From NCBI GenBank assembly GCA_016719055.1, contig JADKAW010000044.1, positions 173,829 through 237,828 of the forward strand: a DNA stretch of 64,000 nucleotides. The letters are read 5' to 3'. Each line of letters opens with the position of its first letter. Within the stretch, counting starts at the first letter, position 1. The position numbers and the translations under genes are program-made. This document shows positions 43,152 to 51,608 of this stretch, one piece after another. Under the pieces are notes generated by a model. The model was not told the origin of the DNA. It saw nothing but the letters and a program-made list of their open reading frames with translations, and did no database searches. Origin of the DNA: Candidatus Rhodoferax mariagerensis (lineage in GTDB: Bacteria; Pseudomonadota; Gammaproteobacteria; Burkholderiales; Burkholderiaceae_C).

Positions 43152-43883
43152 ATGAGCACTACCGCCGATTTGGTCATTGCACTTAAAAAAGAGCTCAAAG
43201 CCGTCCAGATGACCTATGCCGACCTGGCGCTGGCATTGAACATGGCTGAGAGCAGCGTGAAACGCATGCTGGCCAAAGGCGACATGCCACTGTCGCGCAT
43301 CGATGCCATTTGCCGCGCCCTGAAACTTGACTTTGCCGACCTGGCGCGCCGGGTGGCCGATGCGCAGCCGCTGCTGGCGCAGCTCACTCAAGAGCAGGAA
43401 AGCGCAGTGGTGGCCGACAAAAAACTGTTGCTGGTGGCAATTTGTGTGTTGAGTCAGTGGACTCTGGAGCAAATCACCACCACTTACCGCCTGACCGAGG
43501 CGGACTGCATTGTTTACCTGGCGCAACTCGACCGCATCGGCATCATCGAACTGCGTCCGCTGAACCGTTACCGCCTGAAACTGGCCAAAACCTTTCGATG
43601 GCGGCCGCATGGGCCAGTGATGGGCTATTTTCGCGACAATGCGCTGCTTGACTACTTCTCGGGGGGGTTTAACGGCTCGGGTGAAGGCTTGCTGCTGGTG
43701 CATGGCTCGGTCAGCCGCAGCCTGGCGCCGTCGTTCATGGAGCGCATGCAGCGCGTGGCACAGGACTTTGCCCAGCAACATCTGGCCGATCAGAAGATCG
43801 ACGCGCGTGAGCGCGAGGGCTACACCCTGCTGCTGGCCATGCGCAGTTGGGAGTTTGAGGCCTTCAGCCAGTTGCGGCGCTGA
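43152..43883 (+). CDS. XRE-type helix-turn-helix regulator
   Basis: A 243-residue protein with a Cro/CI-type helix-turn-helix at residues 15-60 (YADLALALNMAESSVKRMLAKG) and a 150-residue effector region of unknown fold. The ATG at 43152 begins the conserved part; the earlier open frame is not convincing. It is divergent from the MFS-acyltransferase gene (207-bp gap) and 85 bp upstream of a second acyltransferase, so it may control both. Confidence 0.82.
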   Translation: MSTTADLVIALKKELKAVQMTYADLALALNMAESSVKRMLAKGDMPLSRIDAICRALKLDFADLARRVADAQPLLAQLTQEQESAVVADKKLLLVAICVLSQWTLEQITTTYRLTEADCIVYLAQLDRIGIIELRPLNRYRLKLAKTFRWRPHGPVMGYFRDNALLDYFSGGFNGSGEGLLLVHGSVSRSLAPSFMERMQRVAQDFAQQHLADQKIDAREREGYTLLLAMRSWEFEAFSQLRR

Positions 43884-43968
43884 TCAGGGGCGCGTATGAC
43901 AGTCTACTGTGTGGCTACACTTGGCAGCCGTTTCACCGCCAGATCAACTCCCAGCCCGCTTTTGTGAC

Positions 43969-44706
43969 ATGCGCAAGACTTTGATTGCAAGTTTTCGACT
44001 GGTTCGATTGGCGGGGCATTTGATCCGTGCAATGATTCTGGTGATCTGGCAATTTCCTGGCCTCTCCACGTTCCAAAAATCAGAACAAATTCAGGCTTGG
44101 GCCCTTGACTTACTTGCGCTGTTAGCTATTCAATTTGAAGTAAAAGGCGAACCGCCAACAAGCGGCCCGATGCTGCTGGTGGCCAATCACATCTCATGGC
44201 TGGACATTGTGCTGCTGTTGGCAACTGGTCATTGCAGGTTTGTCGCCAAGGCTGAAATTTCCCACTGGCCGCTGTTGGGTCTGCTTAGTCGTAGCGTGGG
44301 CACTTTGTTCATTGCCCGCGAGTCGTCGCGAGATGCGTTGCGGGTAGTGCACCACATGGCCGAAGAACTGCGCGCAGGTGAAATATTGGCCATTTTCCCA
44401 GAAGGCACCACCAGCAACGGGCTACAGTTGTTGCCGTTTCATGCCAACTTGTTTCAGGCTGCGATCTCGGCCCATGCGCCGGTGCAACCCGTGGCCCTGC
44501 GTTTTATGGAGGTTGCCACTGGTCAACTCAGCCTGGCACCCTGTTACATCGACGACGACAGCCTGATGGACTCGATATGGCGGACTCTGAAGTCTGCGCC
44601 GCTGTGCGCCACGCTGAGGTTTGGCGAACCTCAGTTTTCTGAAGGGCGTGAGCGCCGGAAGTGGGCTGGTGAGGTCCGCTCGACCATTCACGAAATGTTG
44701 CTGTAG
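43969..44706 (+). CDS. 1-acyl-sn-glycerol-3-phosphate acyltransferase (PlsC family)
   Basis: About 245 residues with an N-terminal membrane helix and the LPLAT motifs NHISWLDI (HX4D) and FPEGTTSNG. It acylates lysophosphatidate in phospholipid synthesis. The ATG at 43969 is used; a longer open frame to 43909 lacks support. The combination with the adjacent MFS-acyltransferase suggests a lipid-remodelling neighbourhood. Confidence 0.9.
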   Translation: MRKTLIASFRLVRLAGHLIRAMILVIWQFPGLSTFQKSEQIQAWALDLLALLAIQFEVKGEPPTSGPMLLVANHISWLDIVLLLATGHCRFVAKAEISHWPLLGLLSRSVGTLFIARESSRDALRVVHHMAEELRAGEILAIFPEGTTSNGLQLLPFHANLFQAAISAHAPVQPVALRFMEVATGQLSLAPCYIDDDSLMDSIWRTLKSAPLCATLRFGEPQFSEGRERRKWAGEVRSTIHEMLL

Positions 44707-44854
44707 CGTCAGGCATTTGATAGAGAACCAGCATTTTTGGTGGCCAAGTGCCTACAACCCAATGCCTGTTGATGGTTTTCAATGAACTGCAAACAGTCAT
44801 TATTTTTGATGCACCTCACCACATTGATTGCCATTTTCAAGGCGTGTGATTGGC

Positions 44855-44867
44855 TATAATTCGGCGC
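44855..44867 (+). promoter_or_regulatory. -10 box and discriminator of the tRNA-Met gene
   Basis: TATAAT at 44855-44860 is followed by the GC-rich TCGGCGCG before the tRNA at 44871. GC-rich discriminators are usual for stringently controlled stable RNA genes. No good -35 is seen at 17 bp. Confidence 0.6.
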
Positions 44868-44870
44868 GTT

Positions 44871-44947
44871 GGTGATATAGCTCAGTTGGTTAGAGCGCAG
44901 CATTCATAATGCTGATGTCGGTGGTTCAAATCCACCTATCACCACCA
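44871..44947 (+). tRNA. tRNA-Met (CAT anticodon)
   Basis: 77 nt including encoded CCA. The acceptor stem GGTGATA pairs with TATCACC; D-arm GCTCAGTTGGTTAGAGC; anticodon CAT at 44905-44907 in a perfect stem (GCAGCATTCATAATGCTG region); T-arm GTGGTTCAAATCCAC. The D-arm fits elongator tRNA-Met; lysidine-type tRNA-Ile2 is less likely. Confidence 0.95.
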
Positions 44948-44956
44948 TTCATTTTT

Positions 44957-44986
44957 AGCCAAACTCTTTTCAGTTTGGCTTTTCTT
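44957..44986 (+). terminator. Terminator of the tRNA-Met gene
   Basis: AGCCAAAC (44957-44964) pairs with GTTTGGCT (44973-44980), 8-nt loop, followed by TTTCTTTTT. Confidence 0.88.
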
Positions 44987-44989
44987 TTT

Positions 44990-45352
44990 CAAAATCCCCA
45001 ACGTTTTCAAACACTTACGGCAACTGCCTCTTGAGTGTTTTGCTCCTGAATTTGAGTCATTTTGGGCGTTTTTGGCGTAAAAACCCGCGTTTTCTCTCTC
45101 TGTTCTCTGTTTGTCTCTTGACTATTCAAGAGACCACATCCAATGAAATCAACCACTTACGCGGGGGCGGTTTGCAAAGTGTTCTGGTAGGTCTGGGCGA
45201 CAGAGAACGAAGAATGCATTGTCCTGGCGCAATCCTTCGCCGCTTTCATGCCATGAACGGCGGCAGGCATGCGGTACGATTCTCAAAGCCGCATCGCAAC
45301 CAGCGCAAGCTGACGTCCACATTCCCATTTTCAAAAATTTGGAGCACTCAAC
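44990..45352. other. Non-coding stretch between tRNA-Met and the small-gene cluster
   Basis: About 360 bp with one long but unlikely open frame. No tRNA 3'-end duplicate (attachment site) or integrase was found here. A GGAG site just before 45353 belongs to the next gene. Confidence 0.5.
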
Positions 45353-45565
45353 ATGAACATCAATAAAGCAGTAGACAAAGCCTTCGAAACCAAATCGCTG
45401 AAGGAAATCGCAGATGCGCCGGTCGATGCACTTGAAGGCGTATCGGCAAGCGATGCTGAGTTGCTAGCGAAGGCCTTCAGTATCAAGACAATCCGTGATC
45501 TTGGCACTAACAAATTTTTCCTATTGGCGCAGGCGATCACTGTGCTTGCAACGACAGAAGAGTGA
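45353..45565 (+). CDS. Small helical protein of unknown function
   Basis: A 70-residue protein without a signal peptide. The pattern SLKEIADAPVDALEGVSASDAELL, shown here in part, suggests helix-hairpin-helix-like repeats. TTGGAGC precedes the ATG. Its stop overlaps the next gene's start by 1 nt (TGATG). It is conserved in style, and probably a real gene, but no function is known to me. Confidence 0.65.
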   Translation: MNINKAVDKAFETKSLKEIADAPVDALEGVSASDAELLAKAFSIKTIRDLGTNKFFLLAQAITVLATTEE

Positions 45566-45786
45566 TGAAAGAAGGCCTGAGCGCCCTGACGGCTAGTTGT
45601 CATATTGGCCTTTGCCTTGGGGCCGCTGGATTGTGGGAATACCACGCGATTGGCGATGACATGTCGACAGAAGTCAAAGTTAGCGCAGTGCTCGGTGTAA
45701 TTGTGGTCGTTTGGATTGTGGGCGCATGGCTGCGCAATCGGCGCCGCAGACAGTTGAAGGATCTGCAGGACTCGGCACTTTGGTGA
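45565..45786 (+). CDS. Small membrane protein of unknown function
   Basis: A 73-residue protein with two membrane helices (SCHIGLCLGAAGLW; SAVLGVIVVVWIVGAWL) and a basic tail (RNRRRRQLKDL). The ATG at 45565 is coupled to the upstream stop; a GTG at 45562 is possible. The third gene starts 2 bp later, so the trio looks like one unit. Confidence 0.62.
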   Translation: MKEGLSALTASCHIGLCLGAAGLWEYHAIGDDMSTEVKVSAVLGVIVVVWIVGAWLRNRRRRQLKDLQDSALW

Positions 45787-45787
45787 C

Positions 45788-45976
45788 ATGTCAACCAGAA
45801 GTGGGCCTAGTGCGAACCCTGACCAACGCACCATGACCCGGCGCAAGCGTTACCACGTCTACGTTGTTGAATTGTCCAATGACGTGCTGCTCAATGCTCG
45901 GTTCATGCGCTCAAACCCAGATTACCAGCCAGGTAAACCGTGCGTTTACGCTGGCATGACCGGTCTGGACCCATAA
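45788..45976 (+). pseudogene. Truncated GIY-YIG-like nuclease gene
   Basis: The 62-residue frame holds only the N-terminus of a GIY-YIG-like protein: YHVYVVELSNDVL and NPDYQPGKPCVYAGMTGLDP. The YVVEL/VYAGMTG pair is the first half of the catalytic core. It stops at once after LDP, where intact relatives continue for about 80 residues with the Arg, Glu and Asn residues needed for catalysis. So the gene is cut short at about 45975. Confidence 0.6.
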
Positions 45977-46284
45977 CGGTCGGCCACCGCTTGAGGAAGC
46001 AGTCATTCGGACTTGTGCAAGGGAATCAGTAAGCTGACCTGCTTGGTTTAGTGATTCGTGGTTTAAACAGGTGATTGCGGTCAGCGCCACCAGAACCTGG
46101 TTGCGCGGGTCAGTGTTGTGCCGGTGCCGATCTTGCACTAACTGGATGCGTTGCCATCAGTGCCCGCTTTTTTGGCGGAGAAGGTCAACATTCGTCTGTC
46201 TGCATTTTTTCCAGAATACATTTGCTTGAATATAATCTGCGGGTCAGTCTGAATTAAGCAGCGGGCTGGCAACGAGAGACCTTT

Positions 46285-46306
46285 GGAGCCCTTCGGGGCT
46301 CCTTCT
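46285..46306. terminator. GGAGCCC-TTCG-GGGCTCC hairpin
   Basis: A perfect 7-bp stem (46285-46291; 46296-46302) with a stable TTCG tetraloop, followed by TTCTT. It lies just past the end of the ClC relic and could be that gene's or the small cluster's terminator. Confidence 0.65.
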
Positions 46307-46320
46307 TGGCCGAATCGCCT

Positions 46321-46690
46321 TTATTGCCGCTCATCGGCGGGTGTGACGGGGCCTGTCCAGTTTTTCAAGCGATGTAACTGCAGCTCAGCCAACGACGAGT
46401 ACAAGGGCGCACTGATGAGCTTGGAGACTCAGCTGGACACCATGGCGGTGGCCATCAACCATTGCCATCACGATGATGGAGGCAGTCAGGGGTGCCTGGG
46501 TTACGGCTGCCAAGAAACCGGCCATGCCAAGGGCGATCAAAGTGGGTGCGTTGGCATACGCCGTGAGTTGTGCCAGGTCATTGCCCAATGCCCCACCAAT
46601 GGCCTTGAGCACATGCCAAATGGCAATAACTGCAGTGCCGTTGAAAGGCAAGCGTGAATCAATGATCCATATGGGTTGTATCCTCAAATG
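46321..46690 (-). pseudogene. Relic of a ClC-type chloride channel C-terminus
   Basis: Read on the minus strand: GGALGNDLAQLTAYANAPTL, then IALGMAGFLAAVTQAPLTAS, then IIVMAMVDGH. This matches the conserved ClC segment that reads close to GMAAFLAGVTQSPLTSFVIVMEM. After VDGH the frame shifts and the ClC tail resumes as KLISAPLYSSLAELQL, ending at a TAA at 46321-46323. No upstream half is present, so it is a decayed fragment. Confidence 0.65.
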
Positions 46691-46836
46691 AATTCTGTCG
46701 CCGCGATCTGGTTTCAGTTTGCTCTGTGCGCCACTCTGATCGGTGTGGCTGGGTATCAGTTGTCGCGGTATGGCGATGTGATTGCATAGCGCACCGGTCT
46801 GTCGGGCAGTTGGGTGGGTTTGGCGACACCTTCACC
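46688..46836 (+). pseudogene. N-terminal relic of a Na+/Ca2+ exchanger-like gene
   Basis: From the ATG at 46688 the frame reads FQFALCATLIGVAGYQLSRY, then GDVIA, a stop, and RTGLSGSWVGLA. It is closely similar to the start of the exchanger gene at 59233-60264 (FALCATFIGLAGYQLS, GDVIARRTGLSGNWIGLA). One nonsense change (TAG for a codon in that region) and loss of the rest show it is dead. Confidence 0.72.
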
Positions 46837-46967
46837 AATGTTTTTTCCCCTTGGGTCGCCTCGGGGGAATACGGAACGCAGAAAATTGATCTTCCACCCA
46901 GACCCATAGCTGTCATGTGACTGTTAAAGTGCAAACCATATATTTAGATACTTACAGCGACCACCTT

Positions 46968-47489
46968 ATGTCGACACCATCACCTGAAACTATCGCCAAT
47001 ACCCGACAAAATGAAGGTGCAATGCGGGTGCTGGCCCAGTTTAGGCAGGTATTTAGCGCTGTAAGAACCAATTTTCACAAGCTTGAAGAACAAGTCGGTG
47101 TGAGCGGAGCACAGCTTTGGGCACTATCGGTGATTCGGGATCAGGTCGGCCTTGGCATCAATGATCTCGCTGCCCGGTTGAATGTGCGGCAGCCAACCGC
47201 TAGTAATCTGGTAAAAACGTTGTTGAAACGTGGCATGGTCGAAGTCAGCCGCAACGGACTGGACAAGCGCAATGTGCAGCTGTCCATCACAGCGGCGGGC
47301 TTGCTGGCAGTCAGCCGAGCGCCAGGGCCCGTGAACGGTGTGTTGCCCCACGCGCTGGCTGACCTGCCCCCGGAAGTGCTGGCACAGTTGGAGCAACACT
47401 TGTCGGTGCTGGTGGTCAAACTGCGCGCCGATGAACAGGCGGCGCGCGTTCCGTTAAGTGAACTTGTCAGTGGCCCTTTGCGCTTGTAA
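46968..47489 (+). CDS. MarR family transcriptional regulator
   Basis: A 173-residue winged-helix regulator. The DNA-binding part is visible at LGINDLAARLNVRQPTASNLV (shown in part) and GMVEVSRNGLDKRNVQLSIT, the MarR wing. The ATG at 46968 is taken; no Shine-Dalgarno is clear. It is convergent with the amino-acid ABC operon. Confidence 0.88.
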   Translation: MSTPSPETIANTRQNEGAMRVLAQFRQVFSAVRTNFHKLEEQVGVSGAQLWALSVIRDQVGLGINDLAARLNVRQPTASNLVKTLLKRGMVEVSRNGLDKRNVQLSITAAGLLAVSRAPGPVNGVLPHALADLPPEVLAQLEQHLSVLVVKLRADEQAARVPLSELVSGPLRL

Positions 47490-47531
47490 AGTTCGCTGCA
47501 CAAAACCAACAAGTCAGGCTACACATCACGT

Positions 47532-48314
47532 CTATTTGCTGCATGGGAGGAAATGCATGGCTTGACCAGCAAGGTATCTTGCAACAAATTGTCGAGTCGC
47601 ACTGTGTTTGGGGTGGTCAATGACCTCCCGAGGTGGGCCACTCTCCAGAATCACGCCCTCTCTCATAAAAAATACTTCGTCAGCGACCTCTCGTGCAAAT
47701 GACATTTCATGGGTCACCAGTATCATCGTCATGCCATCTCGGGCGAGGTTGCGAATCACCGCCAGCACTTCACCAACGAGTTCTGGATCCAGCGCGGAGG
47801 TCACCTCGTCAAACAGCATTACTTGTGGTTGCATCGCCAATGCACGGGCAATGGCAACGCGTTGCTTTTGCCCGCCCGATAGCTGTGCCGGATATTGACC
47901 GCTTTTGTCTTGCAGACCAACCTTTTCCAATAGCGCCAGCGCCTGCGAACGTGCAAGGTCCTTGCGCGTTCGCAGGACGGTGACTGGACCCTCCATGACA
48001 TTTTGCAATGTGGTCATATGCGGGAAAAGGTTGAAATGCTGAAACACCATACCCGTATTGGCCCGAAAACGCGCCAATTCGCGGTCATTGGGAAGCCGCG
48101 TCGCAGCACCTGCGAACTGAACTTGATGTGTTCCGACACGAATCGCGCCCTTGTCTGGCAAGGTGAGCAAATTGATGCAGCGCAATAAAGTCGATTTGCC
48201 CGAGCCTGAAGGGCCAAGCAGGGCGACCACTGAGCCCTTATTCACGCACATGTTGATGTCCTTGAGCACCACATGGTCACCAAAGTGCTTCTTTAAACCG
48301 TTGATTTCAATCAT
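47532..48314 (-). CDS. Polar amino-acid ABC transporter ATP-binding protein
   Basis: About 260 residues of the GlnQ/HisP class. Walker A GPSGSGKST, signature LSGGQKQRVAIARAL, Walker B VMLFDEVTSALD and switch His (VTHEMSF). It drives the permease encoded at 48354-49010 with the binding protein at 49037-49873. The ATG at 48314 gives the usual length; 48338 is an alternative. Confidence 0.93.
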   Translation of the reverse strand: MIEINGLKKHFGDHVVLKDINMCVNKGSVVALLGPSGSGKSTLLRCINLLTLPDKGAIRVGTHQVQFAGAATRLPNDRELARFRANTGMVFQHFNLFPHMTTLQNVMEGPVTVLRTRKDLARSQALALLEKVGLQDKSGQYPAQLSGGQKQRVAIARALAMQPQVMLFDEVTSALDPELVGEVLAVIRNLARDGMTMILVTHEMSFAREVADEVFFMREGVILESGPPREVIDHPKHSATRQFVARYLAGQAMHFLPCSK

Positions 48315-48353
48315 GCTGTTCCGTTTCGCGTGCTTCATGTCCAAAGAACCCGC

Positions 48354-49010
48354 CTACTCCGAGCGTTTGGACTCCAGTCGACGTACCAGCTTGCTGGCGG
48401 GCAACAGAATCGCGATGTACATTGCCGCGATCAAGGTGTAGGCTTCCAGAGGACGGTAAGTTTCGTGGGCTACTGCCTGTCCCTGGTAAACCAGGTCGGG
48501 CAGGGCCAGTACCGAAAGCAGGGATGTGTTCTTGAGCTGCATGATGGACTGATTCATCAAGGGCGGCGTCATGCGGCGCAATGCCTGCGGCAGCACTACA
48601 CGTCGCATGAGTTGAAACCGGGTCATCCCGAGTGCGCGTGCCGCATCGGATTGGCCGGCGTCAATCGATACGATGCCGCCTCGAATGATTTCTGAGTAAA
48701 ACGCTCCACCATAAAGCGAGAGCGCCAATATGGCAGCAACCTGCGCCGTCATGGCAACGCCAATGAGAACTGGCAGCGCATAGTAAAACCAGATGATCAG
48801 CACCAGAACCGGTGTCGCCCGAAACAGCTCCACATACCACTTGAATGGCAGGCTGATCAGCCGGGAGCGTGCCAGTCCACCAAGGCCAGAGATCAGGCCA
48901 ACGCTCAGGCCAAACAAGATACACAGCAGGCTGTATCCCACCGTGACCAGCAATCCGCTGGCAAACAGTTGCCGATACTGCCAGAGGTAAGCAAAATTCC
49001 ACTCGTACAC
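48354..49010 (-). CDS. Polar amino-acid ABC transporter permease
   Basis: A 218-residue HisM/GlnP-type permease with five membrane spans and the EAA loop GQSDAARALGMTRFQLMRRVVL. GTG start at 49010 with GAGGAA upstream. A single permease gene is seen, so it probably forms a homodimer. Confidence 0.92.
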   Translation of the reverse strand: MYEWNFAYLWQYRQLFASGLLVTVGYSLLCILFGLSVGLISGLGGLARSRLISLPFKWYVELFRATPVLVLIIWFYYALPVLIGVAMTAQVAAILALSLYGGAFYSEIIRGGIVSIDAGQSDAARALGMTRFQLMRRVVLPQALRRMTPPLMNQSIMQLKNTSLLSVLALPDLVYQGQAVAHETYRPLEAYTLIAAMYIAILLPASKLVRRLESKRSE

Positions 49011-49036
49011 ACGTGTTCCTCAACGATAGGTGGTAC

Positions 49037-49873
49037 TTAGAAGCTCACGATGGCTGGTATTTCGCTGCGTTTGATGCTCATAAGTTTGTCCAGATTGCTC
49101 AGAACAATCGTGTTGATGGTGTCGGTCTTGCGCAAGTCAGCAATCCATACATCGACATACTCTTTCCACCGCAGGTCACTCTCCTGGCGCAGTCCCGCGT
49201 TGGTCGATGTTGCCTTGATCGGCTCAGGTACCACCAGATGGCCAATTGACGGGTTTTTCTTGACGATACCTGCTGACAGGGTGACAACCAGTGGCTGAAC
49301 ATCGGCCCGTCCGGTTTGCACCGCCAATGTGGCATCCGCCGACTTTTCAAAGCGCAAAATTTTGGCTTTGTCGTACATGGCGCTCACTAAATTGTCATAG
49401 GAAGATCCGACGTCGACGGCAATGGTGACCTCGGGCTTATTCATTTCATCCCAGGTCCGGGGGTTGTAATCCTTGCGTGCGATCAGACTGAAAGCATTGT
49501 TGTAGAGCGGCTGGGAAAACGTAATGACCTTCAGGCGCTGCGGGGTTGGATTCAGGCCAAAGAAAATATCGATCTTGTTCGACTGCAGGTCGAGCACCGC
49601 GTTGCCCCAGGTTGTTTCGGTGATCACCAACTTGGCACCCAGCTTGGTCGCGAGATTGTTGGCAAGGTCGATCATGATTCCGCTCCACGCACCGGTCGCC
49701 AGGTCCTTATGGTAATTGGGTGCCCCACCGGCTACCGCCGCAATGCGCAAAGTTTTACTGCTGGCAATACGGTCCCAGGTGGCGATCTCAGTCTGCGCCA
49801 TGACGGGTAGCGCGCCGGCTGTCAATAAAGCTGCGGCACCAAGCATGGCGTTGCGGCGAGTCGTCGTGTTCAT
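49037..49873 (-). CDS. Polar amino-acid ABC transporter substrate-binding protein
   Basis: A 278-residue periplasmic family 3 binding protein. Tat- or Sec-type signal (MNTTTRRNAMLGAAALLTAG, cleavage after VMAQ). The LRIAAVAGG start and NPTPQRLKVITFSQPLYNNAF domain are typical. Strong ribosome site AAGGAGA before the ATG at 49873. The nearby HcnABC-like oxidase suggests the ligand is its substrate. Confidence 0.9.
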   Translation of the reverse strand: MNTTTRRNAMLGAAALLTAGALPVMAQTEIATWDRIASSKTLRIAAVAGGAPNYHKDLATGAWSGIMIDLANNLATKLGAKLVITETTWGNAVLDLQSNKIDIFFGLNPTPQRLKVITFSQPLYNNAFSLIARKDYNPRTWDEMNKPEVTIAVDVGSSYDNLVSAMYDKAKILRFEKSADATLAVQTGRADVQPLVVTLSAGIVKKNPSIGHLVVPEPIKATSTNAGLRQESDLRWKEYVDVWIADLRKTDTINTIVLSNLDKLMSIKRSEIPAIVSF

Positions 49874-49913
49874 GGCGGTTCTCCTTTGAATTGGGCCAAT
49901 ATCTTGCCCGTGG

Positions 49914-51239
49914 TTAAAAAACGGTTTCCTTGTAATTGGCCAATGCGCTGAGCGCAACAGGCCGCAACGGCCAACGCGCGACTTCACCATTGAGGTCGGT
50001 GGCGTCAAAGTTGATCCCCTGCGCTTGGGCCAGCTGACTGATCGGACCGGCGCAAAAACGTCCCTGGCAATTTCCCATACCAAAGCGGCCGACCAAGCGC
50101 AATTCGCGGGCGGACCCCGCCACCTGAAGCCGGTCAAAGTCCGCACGGCGCAAGCCCTCGCAGCGACAAATCATGGTGTCGGCGGTTGGCTCAATGGGTG
50201 GGGCCAGCAACAAACTGGCCAGCGACCGCTGGGTTCGTTGCGCTCTGGCAATGGCCATATTCAGCTGGCGGTCAATGGTCTCCTGCTGGCATTGGTCGAG
50301 CTTGCGCGCGATTTGCCGAGCGGCCCGTTGGCCATCGTCCACGGCAGCCAATGCGCCAAGCACCTCTCGGCAATCACCTGCGTGGATCACGGCTGTATTC
50401 GGATAGTGATCTGTTTTTGGCAAACCGAGCGTGTTCGGTGTGAGGCCGTCGTGCAACGCCAAATGCTGCACCAGAAACTCCCGGTAAGTTCCATCGTGGC
50501 GTTGGCAGCCCACCAGCAATCCGTTACTGTTGCGACGAATTGACACCACGCCCCAGCCACTGCGATAGGGCACACGCTCACGCATCAAAACCCTGGCGTA
50601 CGCCATGAAGTCTTGCACATTTGGCCAGTGACGTGTGGCATCGAACACGTTGAATGGTTGCCGCAAGCCTTTCAGCAATGGACGCCCCCGCTCCAATATG
50701 GCCACAGGAGGATTCCCCGCCGCTGTCAGTTGTGCTGCAAGCGCCAGCAGCAATGGTCCATTGCCTGCCAGCAAAATGGGTCCACCGGGCGGTTGACCAG
50801 TTTCCTTGAGAAGCACCTGCATGCCCCCGGCTGTCACAACCCCCGGCAATTCCCAGCCTTCTCGTGGCAAAACACTTTCAACCGTACCAACCGCTGCGAT
50901 CACCGCTTTGGGGCGAATACTTTCAACCCGCCCTGCCAGTCTGTTATCAATCAGGAACCGGCCGTCACGATCCGCACCAATAAACACGGACTGCATGGAA
51001 GAATGGATTCGTGAGCCAGCATGGGAGAGACCTTGCAACAACCCCTCGCGACGTAGGCGGTGGTGTCGCGGCAACATGACTTGGCGATAACCTTTGTCGG
51101 CCGGTGCACGGTAGATGGCACCACCTACCTGGTCGCGCTGCTCCACCAAGCGGACGGACAGCCCCAATCGAGCCAGCTCGTTGGCAGCCGCAAGGCCGGC
51201 AGGCCCCGCGCCAATGACCAAAACGTGCTCATCTGTCAT
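49914..51239 (-). CDS. FAD/NAD(P)-dependent oxidoreductase, HcnB/opine-oxidase-alpha-like
   Basis: A 441-residue flavoprotein. The FAD dinucleotide motif VLVIGAGPAGLAAANELARLG starts at residue 5. The C-terminal part has CRCEGLRRADFDRL and GRFGMGNCQGRFCAG, a BFD-like [2Fe-2S] region typical of HcnB and octopine/nopaline oxidase subunit A. The start ATG at 51239 overlaps the stop of the small ferredoxin gene by 4 bp. It likely works as part of a heterotrimer with the two proteins encoded next to it. Confidence 0.86.
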   Translation of the reverse strand: MTDEHVLVIGAGPAGLAAANELARLGLSVRLVEQRDQVGGAIYRAPADKGYRQVMLPRHHRLRREGLLQGLSHAGSRIHSSMQSVFIGADRDGRFLIDNRLAGRVESIRPKAVIAAVGTVESVLPREGWELPGVVTAGGMQVLLKETGQPPGGPILLAGNGPLLLALAAQLTAAGNPPVAILERGRPLLKGLRQPFNVFDATRHWPNVQDFMAYARVLMRERVPYRSGWGVVSIRRNSNGLLVGCQRHDGTYREFLVQHLALHDGLTPNTLGLPKTDHYPNTAVIHAGDCREVLGALAAVDDGQRAARQIARKLDQCQQETIDRQLNMAIARAQRTQRSLASLLLAPPIEPTADTMICRCEGLRRADFDRLQVAGSARELRLVGRFGMGNCQGRFCAGPISQLAQAQGINFDATDLNGEVARWPLRPVALSALANYKETVF

Positions 51240-51529
51240 TGACCTGCTCCCTGGCACCTGGATTCATCAGAGAAAACCGGACTCAAGCGCATGCCCGCGC
51301 TGGCCGGTGTCAGGCAAGCCTCGACAGGGGATGCGCCATTCACGCTCACCAAGCACGCCTGGCAGGTTCCGATGCCACAAAAAAAACGACCCTGCAGCCC
51401 GCCGACTGTGTTACCCAGACTGGCAACGCCACTTCGGCACAAAGCGGCAGCAATGGTCTCGCCCGTTCGAAACGGGATGACAAGACTTTCCCAATAGAGA
51501 CACTGACTTTCGGTGAGGTTCATTTTCAT
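51236..51529 (-). CDS. [2Fe-2S] ferredoxin-like subunit, HcnA-like
   Basis: A 97-residue protein, the size of HcnA-type subunits. Cys motif FFCGIGTCQACLVSV with a following Cys (VEACLTP) forms a plant-type 2Fe-2S site. The ATG at 51529 lies inside a perfect ATTTGTACAAAT palindrome. It is between the FAD-binding HcnC-like and HcnB-like genes; in HCN synthase operons the order is A-B-C, here it is C-A-B. Confidence 0.8.
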   Translation of the reverse strand: MKMNLTESQCLYWESLVIPFRTGETIAAALCRSGVASLGNTVGGLQGRFFCGIGTCQACLVSVNGASPVEACLTPASAGMRLSPVFSDESRCQGAGQ

Positions 51530-51539
51530 TTGTACAAAT
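51528..51539. promoter_or_regulatory. ATTTGTACAAAT palindrome at the ferredoxin-like gene start
   Basis: A perfect 12-bp palindrome overlapping the start codon. The wider sequence CATTTGTACAAATATAT matches a segment of the dyad at 60829-60845 (CATTTGCACAAATATAA) with two differences in 17 bp. Confidence 0.45.
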
Positions 51540-51608
51540 ATATGCAGAAACAATAACAGAAATTTTGTAGCTTGGGTGACAAGCCCACAGCAACACCGGC
51601 CCCATGCC

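Noticed and set aside
44871..44947. tRNA-Met as an integration site with a duplicated 3' end
   Set aside because: No second copy of the T-arm/acceptor sequence and no integrase were found in the window.
44990..45366. 111-codon ORF after the tRNA
   Set aside because: Its composition is not protein-like, it overlaps the start of the next gene in another frame and has no ribosome site.
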